NCBI RefSeq assembly: GCF_014206975.1
Contig: NZ_JACHOU010000021.1
Span: forward strand, 1-64,000
Source of the DNA: Aminobacter aganoensis
GTDB lineage: Bacteria > Pseudomonadota > Alphaproteobacteria > Rhizobiales > Rhizobiaceae
DNA: 64,000 bases
Reading direction: 5' to 3'
Both the position numbers and the translations under genes were made by a program. The notes beneath the pieces are model-generated. The model was given only the letters and a program-made list of their open reading frames with translations. It was not told the origin of the DNA and did no database searches. Of the stretch, positions 43,386 through 53,334 are shown one piece after another (position 1 is the first letter of the stretch; each line of letters opens with the position of its first letter).

Positions 43386-44456
43386 ATGCGCTCACCGCGA
43401 TCCTGCCGGTCCGATCCCTCAATCCCCTTGATCGATCGAACGCCGATCAATCCCCTCGACCCGATCGCCCGTCGGGCGGCCGACGCGCGCAGCGAAGCTC
43501 AAGGGCGGCGGCCTGTTTTCCGGGTGACCGTGATGTCTTCCGATTATGCCCGTCCGGAAAACTGCGGCCGCCGGCGAAGCCTTGCCCTTGAGCAAAGCGA
43601 GCACGGTGGCAGGCTGACGGCGCATCGGATCGGTGCACCGCACGCGGTCCTGCTGGTCGTCATCGTGTTGTCGGCGTCCATCGCGACGTGCTCGGCATAC
43701 GCCGAGCCTGCGCTTCGGTCTCCTACCGGGCGCGTCGCCAATGCCACGCCACCGGCTTATCCGTGGTCAGCGCACGTGGCAGAAGCGGCAAAACGCTTCG
43801 CTATTCCCGAGCGCTGGATACGCGCTGTGATGTTGGTCGAGAGCACCAACGACATGCGCGCCGTGTCGCCCAAGGGCGCGGTCGGCCTGATGCAGGTCAT
43901 GCCGGCGACCTGGCAAGAACTGCGCGCCAAGCATGGTCTCGGCGACAATCCGTTCGAGCCTCGCGACAATATCCTGGCCGGCACGGCCTACCTGCGTGAG
44001 ATGCTCGACCGCTTCGGCAGGAAGGGTTTTCTCGCCGCCTACAATGCCGGCCCGAGTCGTTACGAGCAGCATCTCACGACCGGTCGGCCCCTGCCGCGTG
44101 AGACGCTCGACTACGTCGCGAAGCTCATGCCGATCATCGACGGCACGGCGGCCGTGCCGTCAGGGACGCGCCGGTCAGCCGTCCATCACGATGCGCGTCG
44201 CTCGCCGATCTTCGCGCAGCTCGGCGACAGCGGTAACGCTGATCGAACGCGTGCCGAGCACGGCTCGAATGAACATTCGGACAACGTGTTCATGCTGGTC
44301 GGTAAGCCGGACGATCCGCCAAAGGAGAGCGATACGGTGTCCGACCTGACGGCGATCGAGCCGCCGGCTGCTCGCGCCTCCAACGATTCCGGCGTGGTTG
44401 CCCGAACCAATGACGGCAGCCTGTTTTTCCGCCGTTCCGCGGATTCGACGCCATGA
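43386..44456 (+). CDS. Lytic transglycosylase of the transfer operon
   Basis: An SLT-type muramidase that opens peptidoglycan for the mating pore. The catalytic Glu is in AVMLVESTND; GAVGLMQVMPATW and LAAYNAGPSRY complete the goose-type lysozyme core (about residues 135-245 of 356). A hydrophobic segment VLLVVIVLSASIATCSAYA before it exports the protein. The start at 43386 follows DUF736 by 4 bases; the ATG at 43533 would give a shorter N terminus. The C-terminal 100 residues are low in structure. Confidence 0.85.
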   Translation: MRSPRSCRSDPSIPLIDRTPINPLDPIARRAADARSEAQGRRPVFRVTVMSSDYARPENCGRRRSLALEQSEHGGRLTAHRIGAPHAVLLVVIVLSASIATCSAYAEPALRSPTGRVANATPPAYPWSAHVAEAAKRFAIPERWIRAVMLVESTNDMRAVSPKGAVGLMQVMPATWQELRAKHGLGDNPFEPRDNILAGTAYLREMLDRFGRKGFLAAYNAGPSRYEQHLTTGRPLPRETLDYVAKLMPIIDGTAAVPSGTRRSAVHHDARRSPIFAQLGDSGNADRTRAEHGSNEHSDNVFMLVGKPDDPPKESDTVSDLTAIEPPAARASNDSGVVARTNDGSLFFRRSADSTP

Positions 44457-44702
44457 CAAGCGCTTTGGGCGTCAATCGCGCTCCGGCCTGTGCCGGCGCG
44501 CTGTGTTCGGCGGGTGGGAGGGCCGCCGAGGGAACCGAGGAGGAGAGGCAGGATAAAGGGCCGCGATGTGCGGCTCGGTCGGTTGGCGGTTTTGCAGGGG
44601 TTTGCATCTCGATTTCGCGATGTGCGGAACAGCCCATGCGAGGTGCGCCATGACGATTTCCGCAATGTTTCCAATGAACTTTGCACATCGCAAGGAACGG
44701 TG
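44457..44702. other. Candidate origin of transfer (oriT) upstream of the relaxase
   Basis: A 246-base gene-free stretch in front of the relaxase. GCGATGTGC occurs at 44563-44571 and 44617-44625 (as part of a 12-base repeat CGCGATGTGCGG) and inverted at 44683-44691. A TGCAGGGGTTTGCA partial dyad lies between. Conserved repeats next to a relaxase are typical of oriT. I cannot point to the nick base. Confidence 0.5.
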
Positions 44703-46442
44703 ATGGGGAAGGACGACGATTTCCGCGTCAGGCCAGGCCGCATCCGCTCACGCAGCGCCGAGCGAGCCCGGCCGTTCGTCCTGCAGGCGCTTGCATCCGC
44801 GCAACGCGCCGGCGGACGGATCACGCGACAGGGGCGGATCGTCTCGCCGCGCGCCTCCACATTCGGCCGTGGCCGCTCCGCAAGCATCCGCGCCAACCGC
44901 CTCATCACCAGCCGCTCGCGCGGCGCGATGGTCAAGGCCCGCGTCGTGCGCCAGCAGAAATGGGCGACGCCTCTGTCGGCGCATCTGCGATATCTTCGCC
45001 GTGACGGCGTGACAAAGGACGGGGCCAAGGCCCGCATGTTCGGCGAGGAGACCGACGAGGCCGATCACGATGCCTTCGCGGATCGCTGCAAGGACGATCG
45101 CCATCATTTCCGCTTCATCTTCTCGCCCGACGATGCCGTTGAGCTTGGAGACCTTAGAAGCTTCGCCCGTGAGCTGATGAGCGACATGGAAGGCGATCTC
45201 GGCGCCAAGCTCGACTGGATCGGCGTCGACCACTGGAACACCGAGCATCCGCATATCCACATCATCGTGCGCGGCGTGACGGAGGGCGGCGAGAACCTGG
45301 TTATCTCACGCGACTACATTCGTCAGGGAATGCGCGACAGGGCAAGCGACGTGCTGACCCAGACGCTCGGGCCGCGAACCGATCTCGACATCCGTCGATC
45401 CATCGAAAAGCAGGTTGAGAACGAGCGCTGGACACAGCTCGATCGGCAGATCCAGCGGGACGCCGACCGAAACGGGATCATTGACGTCGCGCTCGCGGCC
45501 GACAAGCCGCCCGACGAATACCTGACGCTCAAGGTCGGCCGGCTGCGCAAGCTCGAAAGCCTTGGCCTCGCCACCGCGATCGGCCCTGGCCAATGGATCA
45601 TGGTCGAAGAAGCCGAGTCGACCCTGCGCGCGTTGGGAGAGCGTGGCGACATCATCAAGCGCCTGCATCGCAGCCTGACAGAACACGGTCTCGACCGGGA
45701 GGCGGCGAGCTATGTTCTCTCGGCGGAGGAGATCCACACGCCAGTCGTCGGCCGGCTGCTGGAGCGTGGTCTGCACGATGAGCTGTACGGCTCGGCCTAC
45801 GCGATCGTCGACGGTGTCGACGGCCGCACCCACCACATTCGCTTCAATGATCTTGATTCCACCGGCGATTCCCCGGCCGGCTCGATCGTCGAGCTGCGTC
45901 GGTATGAAGACAGGAGCGGACGGGAGCGCGTCGCACTGGCTGCGCGCTCCGACTTCTCGCTCGCAGATCAAATCCACGCCGATGGCGCGACCTGGCTCGA
46001 CAGGCAGCTCATCGCCCGCCAACCGGCCAATTTCGGCGAGGGCGGTTTCGGCCGGGAGGTGAAGGAGGCGCTCGACGCCCGCACCGAGCATCTGATCGAG
46101 GAGGGCCATGCCCGTCGTGCCGGCCAGCGAATCGTGTTCGCGCGCAATCTGCTCGCCACGCTGCGCGAGCGTGAAGTCGACGCGCTGGGGCAGCGCCTTG
46201 CGACCGAGACCGGCCTGCCGTTTGTGAAGGCGACGGAGGGCGATACCTTGTCCGGCATTTACAGCCGACGGTTCTCCCTTGCGTCGGGCCGCTTCGCCAT
46301 GATCGACGATGAGCTTGGCTTCCAGCTCGTGCCTTGGTCGCCGTCGATCGAGAAGCATCTCGACCGACATGTCTCAGGCTTCGCGCGCGCCAATGGCGGC
46401 GTCGAATGGTCGCTGGGGCGCAAGCGGGGACTCGGCCTGTAG
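44703..46442 (+). CDS. rlxS: RlxS-like relaxase (VirD2/DUF3363 type)
   Basis: A 579-residue relaxase that nicks oriT and leads the strand into the recipient. The N-terminal part is basic; the metal-binding His cluster is EHPHIHIIVRG (about 181-190). DUF3363-type text follows (RLRKLESLGLA, AYAIVDGVDGRTHHIRF). I start at the ATG at 44703, since the upstream frame runs through the repeat-rich oriT region. It stands between the transglycosylase and traG. It matches the relaxase type of Mesorhizobium ICEs; the name rests on family and order. Confidence 0.88.
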   Translation: MGKDDDFRVRPGRIRSRSAERARPFVLQALASAQRAGGRITRQGRIVSPRASTFGRGRSASIRANRLITSRSRGAMVKARVVRQQKWATPLSAHLRYLRRDGVTKDGAKARMFGEETDEADHDAFADRCKDDRHHFRFIFSPDDAVELGDLRSFARELMSDMEGDLGAKLDWIGVDHWNTEHPHIHIIVRGVTEGGENLVISRDYIRQGMRDRASDVLTQTLGPRTDLDIRRSIEKQVENERWTQLDRQIQRDADRNGIIDVALAADKPPDEYLTLKVGRLRKLESLGLATAIGPGQWIMVEEAESTLRALGERGDIIKRLHRSLTEHGLDREAASYVLSAEEIHTPVVGRLLERGLHDELYGSAYAIVDGVDGRTHHIRFNDLDSTGDSPAGSIVELRRYEDRSGRERVALAARSDFSLADQIHADGATWLDRQLIARQPANFGEGGFGREVKEALDARTEHLIEEGHARRAGQRIVFARNLLATLREREVDALGQRLATETGLPFVKATEGDTLSGIYSRRFSLASGRFAMIDDELGFQLVPWSPSIEKHLDRHVSGFARANGGVEWSLGRKRGLGL

Positions 46443-46602
46443 CGAGCCTCCGCCCTGAAGGATCGAGGGCCGTCCGAGGGTCCAAACCGCAGCGCGTTAG
46501 TCTTTTCAGGTCGCAGCACGATCGATACGATTTCGTCCTTGCCCTGATCTTACCCCGGCACCCTCTCTTCACACTCCGACCCTTTCGTCCGGGGAGACGC
46601 GC

Positions 46603-48594
46603 ATGTCCGCTACACGCATCCTTTGGGGACAGATCCTCATCGTCCTGACCATCGTGCTCCTGACCACATGGGGCGCGACGCAGTGGACGGCATGGCGGCT
46701 AGGGTTTCAGGCGCAGCTCGGCTCGCCCTGGTTCGAGTTGGGCGGTTGGCCGGTCTATCCGCCGCCCGCCTTCTTCTGGTGGTGGTATTTCTTCGACGCA
46801 TATGCGCCGTGGGTGTTCTACGAAGGCGCTGCCATCGCGGCCTCCGGCGGGATCATCGCGATCGTCATCGCCATCATGATGTCGGTGTGGCGGGCACGCG
46901 AGGGCAGGAACGCCGAGACCTTCGGCTCGGCCCGCTGGGCCACGAGACAGGAAATCTCTGCTGTTGGGTTGCTCGGCCCGGACGGGGTGGTGCTCGGCCG
47001 CTTCGAGCAGGACTATCTGCGTCACGACGGGCCGGAGCATGTGCTCTGCTTCGCCCCGACCCGCAGCGGCAAGGGCGTCGGGCTGGTCGTGCCGTCACTG
47101 CTGACCTGGCCGGGCAGCACGATCGTCCACGATATCAAGGGGGAAAATTGGGAACTGACCTCCGGCTGGCGTTCGCGCTTCGGCCGCGTTCTTTTGTTCG
47201 ATCCGACCAATGCGGCGTCAGCCGCCTACAACCCGCTGCTGGAAGTCCGGCGCGGCGAATGGGAAGTGCGCGACGTGCAGAACGTCGCCGACGTGTTGGT
47301 CGATCCCGAAGGCTCGCTCGAGAGGAGAAATCATTGGGAGAAGACCAGCCACGCGCTGCTGGTGGGCGCCATCCTGCATGTGCTCTACGCCGAGCAGGAC
47401 AAGACGCTCGCCGGCGTGGCGAACTTCCTGTCCGATCCACGGCGACCGATCGAGAAGACCCTGCGCGCCATGATGCTCACGAAGCACCTCGGCGAGGCAG
47501 GACCGCATCCCGTCGTGGCGTCGGCCGCGCGCGAGCTGCTCAACAAGAGCGAGAACGAGCGAAGCGGCGTGCTCTCTACCGCCATGTCCTTCCTCGGTCT
47601 CTACCGCGATCCGGTCGTGGCCGAGGTGACGTCACGCTGCGAGTGGCGTATTGCCGACATCGTGGAAGGGGACCGGCCGACGACGCTCTATCTCGTCGTG
47701 CCGCCGTCCGACATCTCCCGCACCAAGCCGCTGATCCGGCTGGTGCTCAATCAGATCGGCCGAAGGCTGACGGAGGATCTGCACGCGAAGGAGAGGCGAC
47801 AGCAGCTCCTCCTCATGCTCGACGAGTTCCCGGCGCTTGGCCGTCTCGACTTCTTCGAATCCGCGCTCGCCTTCATGGCCGGCTACGGCATCAGGAGTTT
47901 CCTCATCGCGCAATCGCTCAACCAGATCGAGAAGGCCTACGGACCGAACAACAGCATTCTGGACAACTGTCATGTGCGCGTTAGCTTCGCCACCAATGAC
48001 GAGCGCACGGCCAAGCGTGTATCGGATTCGCTTGGCACTGCCACCGAGCTGCGCGCCATGCAGAACTACGCCGGTCACAGATTGGCGCCGTGGCTCGGCC
48101 ACATCATGGTCTCGCGCCAGGAGACGGCGCGGGCATTGATGACGCCGGGTGAGATCATGCAGCTTCCGCCGTCGGATGCGATCGTGATGGTGTCTGGCAT
48201 GTTTCCGACCAAGGCGAAGAAGGCCCGCTACTTCGCAGACCCCCGACTTGCAGAACGCGTACTTCCTCCGCCGAAACCGGACAAGATGGCGACGCCTCCG
48301 CGGCCGGACGACTGGAGCGAATTGCCGGTGCTCGCCGTCCCCGATGCTCCGGCGCGATCCAAGGACAGGCACAATGCCGAGGAGGGCGACCCGGCCAATG
48401 CCGGCATCCGCCGCGAGCCGGACCTGCCAGAGCATGAGGATATCCAGCCCAGAAAGTCTCCCCAGTTCGAGTTCGATCTCGACGCGGACGAGCCTGACGA
48501 CGACGCGGCAACGCGACGGCGCGCGCTCGACCGCACGATGCGGCAGGTGGCGCGACAGGCGTCGATGGATCGCAACGATGGCATCGAGCTTTGA
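46603..48594 (+). CDS. traG: TraG, type IV coupling protein (VirD4-like)
   Basis: A 663-residue hexameric ATPase that hands the relaxase-DNA complex to the mating channel. Two or three membrane helices (about 8-25, 55-70, 75-95) precede Walker A FAPTRSGKGVG (150-160) and Walker B LLLMLDEFPALG (near 405). The C-terminal 90 residues are acidic, as often in partners that bind relaxase. A GGGGAGA lies before its ATG. It precedes the ribbon-helix-helix gene by 6 bases. Confidence 0.94.
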   Translation: MSATRILWGQILIVLTIVLLTTWGATQWTAWRLGFQAQLGSPWFELGGWPVYPPPAFFWWWYFFDAYAPWVFYEGAAIAASGGIIAIVIAIMMSVWRAREGRNAETFGSARWATRQEISAVGLLGPDGVVLGRFEQDYLRHDGPEHVLCFAPTRSGKGVGLVVPSLLTWPGSTIVHDIKGENWELTSGWRSRFGRVLLFDPTNAASAAYNPLLEVRRGEWEVRDVQNVADVLVDPEGSLERRNHWEKTSHALLVGAILHVLYAEQDKTLAGVANFLSDPRRPIEKTLRAMMLTKHLGEAGPHPVVASAARELLNKSENERSGVLSTAMSFLGLYRDPVVAEVTSRCEWRIADIVEGDRPTTLYLVVPPSDISRTKPLIRLVLNQIGRRLTEDLHAKERRQQLLLMLDEFPALGRLDFFESALAFMAGYGIRSFLIAQSLNQIEKAYGPNNSILDNCHVRVSFATNDERTAKRVSDSLGTATELRAMQNYAGHRLAPWLGHIMVSRQETARALMTPGEIMQLPPSDAIVMVSGMFPTKAKKARYFADPRLAERVLPPPKPDKMATPPRPDDWSELPVLAVPDAPARSKDRHNAEEGDPANAGIRREPDLPEHEDIQPRKSPQFEFDLDADEPDDDAATRRRALDRTMRQVARQASMDRNDGIEL

Positions 48595-48600
48595 CCGGCG

Positions 48601-49059
48601 ATGAAGAAAAAGCGGCTCTCGGCCTATCTCGATTCCGACGTGATGAACGCGCTTGCCGACTACGCGGCCAAACGCGACGTATCGCTGTCGCTGATCGCCG
48701 AGGCCGCCATAGCTTCCTTTCTGTCGCCAGACGCAACAGAGCGGAAGGAGGCCGCGATCACCCGCCGCCTCGACCAGCTCGACCGTCGCATCCAGCGCGT
48801 GGAGCGCGACATCGGCATCGCCACGGAGACGATGGCATTGTTCGTGCGGTTTTGGCTGTCGGCCACGCCGGCGCTGCCCGAATCCGTCCAGGCCGAGGCG
48901 CGTGCTAAGGCACAGCAGCGCTATGACGGTTTCGTCGCGGTGCTCGGCCGCCGATTGGCGAAGGGGCCGAAGCTCAAGCAGGAGATCGCCGAAGAAGTGC
49001 CGGCAGCGCCTCGTGCCGACGAGGATGATTCGACTGCCAGACCATCGACCGCAGGCTGA
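48601..49059 (+). CDS. CopG-like ribbon-helix-helix transfer protein
   Basis: A 152-residue protein with an N-terminal ribbon-helix-helix (KRLSAYLDSDVMNALADYAAKR in outline, residues 3-45) and a helical C terminus with a coiled-coil stretch (TRRLDQLDRRIQRVERDIG). Placed between traG and trbB, it could be a transfer-operon repressor or a DNA-bound relaxosome helper. It begins 6 bases after traG. Confidence 0.8.
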   Translation: MKKKRLSAYLDSDVMNALADYAAKRDVSLSLIAEAAIASFLSPDATERKEAAITRRLDQLDRRIQRVERDIGIATETMALFVRFWLSATPALPESVQAEARAKAQQRYDGFVAVLGRRLAKGPKLKQEIAEEVPAAPRADEDDSTARPSTAG

Positions 49060-49208
49060 ACCGTAACGCCAAAACCGAATCCCGCAGGTCATTTCACGCC
49101 GCAGCATGACGGCCTCGACATGCTTGTTGCCATAGCCGGAGTCCTGCCTCTTCTACTCATCCCCGTTCGCGGCGCGGTGCCGCGCGTCATCACAGGACGG
49201 GGACAATC

Positions 49209-50219
49209 GTGGCATCCCACCACCTTCACCACGGCAGGGAAGCGGTCTCGCGCGGAGCGCGCATGCTGCGCACCGCGCTCGGTCCCGCCATCGCGTCTTA
49301 TCTCGAAGATCCCGCGATCGTCGAGGTGATGCTGAACCCGGACGGGCGGCTCTGGGTCGACCGGCTGCGCGAGGGACTCGTCGCTACCGACGATATGCTG
49401 ATCGCAGCCGACGGCGAGCGGATCGTGCGGCTAGTCGCGCACCATGTCGGAGCCGAGGTGCATGCGGGCAGCCCGCGCGTGTCGGCCGAGCTGCCGGAGA
49501 CCGGCGAGCGGTTCGAAGGCCTGCTCCCGCCTGTCGTGACCGCGCCGACTTTCGCCATCCGCAAGCCGGCGGTCGCGGTGTTCACGCTGGCCGACTACGT
49601 GGCCGCCGGCATCATCGTTCAGTCCCAGGCCGACGTGCTGCGGCTCGCGGTCGAGAGGCGGAAGAACATCCTGGTCGCCGGCGGCACGTCGACCGGGAAG
49701 ACGACGCTGACCAACGCGCTGCTGGCGGAAGTCGCGAAGACCTCGGACCGTGTGGTGCTGATCGAGGACACCCGTGAGCTGCAGTGCGCCGCGCCGAACT
49801 TGGTCGCGCTCAGGACCAAGGATGGCGTCGCCTCGCTGTCCGATCTCGTGAAATCGTCTCTCCGTCTGCGCCCCGACCGCATTCCGATCGGCGAGGTGCG
49901 GGGTCCTGAAGCGCTCGATCTTCTCAAGGCCTGGGGCACCGGCCATCCGGGCGGCATCGGCACGATCCACGCCAACACGGCGATCGGCGCTCTGCGTCGT
50001 CTCGAGCAACTCGTGCAGGAGGCCGTCGTCACGGTGCCCCGCGCGCTGATCGCAGAGACTATTCAACTCATCGCCGTTCTGGCCGGCCGCGGCGCCGATC
50101 GCCGCCTTGTCGAGATCGCCCTTGTCGAAGGGCTCGATCCGGCGACCGGCGACTACCGCACGCTCAACGCCCAGCTCGAATCCGATCCAAAATCCCTTCC
50201 GACAGGAGAAGAAGAATGA
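49209..50219 (+). CDS. trbB: TrbB, mating-pore ATPase (VirB11-like)
   Basis: A 336-residue traffic ATPase that powers pilus assembly and substrate transfer. Walker A is [10 protein letters not shown] (about 157-166). The Asp/His boxes are [30 protein letters not shown] and [11 protein letters not shown]. It starts at a GTG at 49209 with GGGGA upstream; the next ATG would cut into the domain. It is the first gene of a tightly packed trb operon. Confidence 0.94.
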   Translation: MASHHLHHGREAVSRGARMLRTALGPAIASYLEDPAIVEVMLNPDGRLWVDRLREGLVATDDMLIAADGERIVRLVAHHVGAEVHAGSPRVSAELPETGERFEGLLPPVVTAPTFAIRKPAVAVFTLADYVAAGIIVQSQADVLRLAVERRKNILVAGGTSTGKTTLTNALLAEVAKTSDRVVLIEDTRELQCAAPNLVALRTKDGVASLSDLVKSSLRLRPDRIPIGEVRGPEALDLLKAWGTGHPGGIGTIHANTAIGALRRLEQLVQEAVVTVPRALIAETIQLIAVLAGRGADRRLVEIALVEGLDPATGDYRTLNAQLESDPKSLPTGEEE

Positions 50220-50551
50220 GGTTTTCTGTCCTCGCCCACATCCGCAACAGCATTGTGCACGCCAGCGCGATCGCTTCGGTCACAATGTTGACCGCCGTTC
50301 CCGCGCGGGCAGCCGGCTCCTCCATGCCGTGGGAGGAGCCGCTTCAGCAGATCCTCGAATCGATCGAAGGGCCGGTGGCCAAGATTGTCGCGGTGATCAT
50401 CATCATCGTGACCGGCCTTACGCTCGCCTTCGGCGACACGGCCGGCGGCTTTCGGCGGTTGATCCAGATCGTCTTCGGCCTGTCGATCGCCTTCGCGGCG
50501 AGCTCCTTCTTCCTGTCCTTCTTCTCCTTCGGCGGCGGAGCGCTGGTGTGA
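50216..50551 (+). CDS. trbC: TrbC, conjugative pilin (VirB2-like)
   Basis: A 111-residue prepilin with a long signal peptide (cut near AVPARA-AGSSMPW) and two membrane helices. In RP4-type systems it is trimmed and made into a ring by TraF, whose gene lies upstream at 42462. It overlaps trbB by 4 bases and trbD by 1. Confidence 0.92.
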   Translation: MRFSVLAHIRNSIVHASAIASVTMLTAVPARAAGSSMPWEEPLQQILESIEGPVAKIVAVIIIIVTGLTLAFGDTAGGFRRLIQIVFGLSIAFAASSFFLSFFSFGGGALV

Positions 50552-50817
50552 TGCTCGAAGACGAGGTCCGCGGCTTCTTCGCGCCGGTGCATCGGGCGCT
50601 GACCGAGCCGATCCTGCTCGGCGGCGCTCCCCGCGCGGTCGCCATCGCCAACGGCACGCTCGCCGGTGCGGTGGGCCTCGGCCTGCGGCTGTGGCTCGCC
50701 GGCCTTGTCATCTGGGCGATCGGACACTTCGCGGCGGTCTGGGCCGCGAAGCGCGACGCGCAGTTCGTCGATGTCGTTCGCCGGCACGTCCGCTATCCGA
50801 CCCATCTCGGCGTGTGA
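50551..50817 (+). CDS. trbD: TrbD, mating-pore membrane protein (VirB3-like)
   Basis: An 88-residue inner-membrane protein with one or two helices (about 33-65) and the VirB3-type N terminus (APVHRALTEPILLGGAPR). Its ATG overlaps the trbC stop by one base. The length is normal for the family. It works with the VirB4-type ATPase TrbE, encoded next. Confidence 0.92.
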   Translation: MLEDEVRGFFAPVHRALTEPILLGGAPRAVAIANGTLAGAVGLGLRLWLAGLVIWAIGHFAAVWAAKRDAQFVDVVRRHVRYPTHLGV

Positions 50818-50826
50818 GGCAATTTC

Positions 50827-53334
50827 ATGATGCATCTCGCCGAATACAGGAAGAAGAGCACCCTGCTTGCTGACTATCTGCCGTGGGCCGCACTCGTCGC
50901 GCCGGGCGTCGTGCTCAACAAGGATGGCTCCTTCCAGCGCACTGCACGTTTTCGCGGTCCCGACCTCGACAGCGCCACGCCGGCCGAGCTGGTCGGCACG
51001 ACCGCGCGGCTGAACAACGCGCTGCGCCGACTGGGCTCCGGCTGGGCGATCTTCGTCGAGGCGCAGCGCAACCCGGCGACCGACTATCCGGAAAGCCTGT
51101 TTCCGGACTCGGCGTCCGCGCTGATCGAAATCGAGCGGCGCGAGCAGTTCGAGGACAGCGGCGTCCTGTTCGAGTCGAGCTACTTCCTCACCTTTGTCTG
51201 GCTGCCGCCGGCCGAGGAAGCCTCGCGCATGGAAAGCTGGCTCTACGAGGGCCGCGAGAAGGCCGGCATTGATCCTTGGGAGTTGCTCAAGGGTTTCGTC
51301 GATCGCACCGACCGGGTGCTCAGCCTGGTCGAGGGTTTTGTTCCGGAGGCCGAATGGCTCGATGACGCCGAGACGCTGACCTACCTGCACTCGACCATCT
51401 CGACGAAGCGGCATGGTGTCCGCGTGCCGGAAACCCCGATGCACCTTGACGCGCTTCTGGCCGATCAGCCGCTTGCCGGTGGGCTTGAGCCGCGCCTTGG
51501 CGATTTCCACCTGCGCACTCTCACAATCATCGGATTCCCGACCACGACGTTTCCGGGAATCCTCGACGACCTCAATCGCATGAGCTTCCTCTACCGTTGG
51601 TCGACCCGGGCGATCATGCTCGACAAGATCGACGCCACGCGGCTCGTCACCAAGATCAGACGGCAGTGGTTCGCCAAGCGGAAATCCGTCGCGGCCATCA
51701 TCAAGGAGGTGATGACCAACGAGGCCTCGGTGCTGCTCGACACCGATGCTGCAAACAAGGCGGCAGACGCCGATGCGGCTCTGCAGGATCTCGGCTCGGA
51801 CCAGATCGGCGAGGCCTACGTCACCGCCACCGTTACGGTCTGGGACGCCGACGCGAGCATAGCCGACGAGAAGCTGCGACTGGTCGAGAAGGTCATCCAA
51901 TCACGCGACTTCACGGCGATCATCGAGAGGGTCAATGCGATCGAGGCCTGGCTCGGCAGCATTCCCGGCCACGTCTATGCGAACGTCCGACAGCCGCCGA
52001 TCTCGACATTGAACCTCGCCCACATGATCCCGCTGTCGGCGGTATGGGCGGGGCCGGCGAGCGACGAGCATTTTGGCGCGCCGCCGCTCTTCTACGCCAA
52101 GACCGAAGGCGCCACCCCGTTCCGCTTCTCGCTGCATGTCGGCGATGTCGGCCATACGCTTGTCGTCGGCCCGACGGGCGCTGGCAAGTCCGTGCTGCTC
52201 GCGCTGATGGCGCTGCAGTTCCGCCGCTACGAGAACAGCCAGATCTTCGCCTTCGACTTCGGCGGCTCGATCCGCGCCGCCACGCTGGCAATGGGCGGAG
52301 ATTGGGAGGACCTTGGTGGCAACGCCGTCCGCTATCGCGAGGACGACGATCCGCTGACGCAGCTCGCGCTTTCCGATCTCGGAAGCGGAACGAGCACGGT
52401 TGCCCTTCAGCCGCTCGCCGGCATCCACCGCACGCCGGAGCGGGCATGGACCGCCGACTGGCTGGTCGACATTCTCGCACGGGAAGGCGTGGCCGCGACC
52501 CTGGAGGTGAAGGAGCACCTGTGGTCGGCGCTGACGTCGCTGGCGTCCGCGCCGGTCGCGGAGCGGACGCTCACAGGACTTTCGGTGCTGCTGCAATCAT
52601 CGGCGCTGAAGCAGGCGCTGCGGCCATACTGTCTCGGCGGCGCCTACGGTCGGCTGCTCGATGCCGAAGAGGAGCATCTTGGAGATGCGTCCGTCCAGGC
52701 GTTTGAAACGGAAGGCCTGATCGGCACCGGCGCCGCGCCCGCCGTGCTCGCTTATCTCTTCCACCGCATCGAGCAGCGAATGGACGGCCGCCCCACGCTG
52801 CTCATCATCGACGAAGGCTGGCTCGCGCTAGACGATGGCGGCTTCGCCGACCAGCTCCGTGAATGGCTGAAGACGCTCAGGAAGAAGAACGCCTCCGTCG
52901 TCTTCGCCACGCAGTCGCTCTCCGACATCGATGGCAGCAGGATCGCGCCGGCGATCGTCGAGAGCTGCCCGACACGGCTCTTCCTGCCCAACGAGCGCGC
53001 TATCGAGCCACAGATCCTTTCCATCTATCGCCGCTTCGGCCTCAACGACCGGCAGATCGAGATCGTGGCGAGAGCGACGCCGAAACGCGACTATTACTGC
53101 CAGTCGCGCCGCGGCAACCGGCTGTTCGAGCTGGGCCTCGGGCCGATAGCGCTCGCGCTTTGCGCAGCATCGGCGAAGACCGACCAGGCGGCTATCGAGC
53201 GCACCCTGGCCGAAGCCGGCTCGCAATACTTCCTCGGGGCATGGCTCGCTCATCGCGGCCTCGCCTGGGCGGCCGACCTCATCCCCGACCTCACCAACGT
53301 CATCGACCAATCCGCAAAGGAGACTTCGCCATGA
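50827..53334 (+). CDS. trbE: TrbE, mating-pore ATPase (VirB4-like)
   Basis: An 835-residue VirB4-class ATPase. Walker A is VVGPTGAGKSVLL (about 447-459), Walker B LLIIDEGWLALDDGGF (near 660), followed by ATQSLSDID and the RRFGLNDRQIE segment. It is the main motor of pilus and pore assembly at the inner membrane. The ATG at 50827 is followed by a second one at 50830. It ends with an ATGA overlap with trbJ. Confidence 0.95.
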   Translation: MMHLAEYRKKSTLLADYLPWAALVAPGVVLNKDGSFQRTARFRGPDLDSATPAELVGTTARLNNALRRLGSGWAIFVEAQRNPATDYPESLFPDSASALIEIERREQFEDSGVLFESSYFLTFVWLPPAEEASRMESWLYEGREKAGIDPWELLKGFVDRTDRVLSLVEGFVPEAEWLDDAETLTYLHSTISTKRHGVRVPETPMHLDALLADQPLAGGLEPRLGDFHLRTLTIIGFPTTTFPGILDDLNRMSFLYRWSTRAIMLDKIDATRLVTKIRRQWFAKRKSVAAIIKEVMTNEASVLLDTDAANKAADADAALQDLGSDQIGEAYVTATVTVWDADASIADEKLRLVEKVIQSRDFTAIIERVNAIEAWLGSIPGHVYANVRQPPISTLNLAHMIPLSAVWAGPASDEHFGAPPLFYAKTEGATPFRFSLHVGDVGHTLVVGPTGAGKSVLLALMALQFRRYENSQIFAFDFGGSIRAATLAMGGDWEDLGGNAVRYREDDDPLTQLALSDLGSGTSTVALQPLAGIHRTPERAWTADWLVDILAREGVAATLEVKEHLWSALTSLASAPVAERTLTGLSVLLQSSALKQALRPYCLGGAYGRLLDAEEEHLGDASVQAFETEGLIGTGAAPAVLAYLFHRIEQRMDGRPTLLIIDEGWLALDDGGFADQLREWLKTLRKKNASVVFATQSLSDIDGSRIAPAIVESCPTRLFLPNERAIEPQILSIYRRFGLNDRQIEIVARATPKRDYYCQSRRGNRLFELGLGPIALALCAASAKTDQAAIERTLAEAGSQYFLGAWLAHRGLAWAADLIPDLTNVIDQSAKETSP

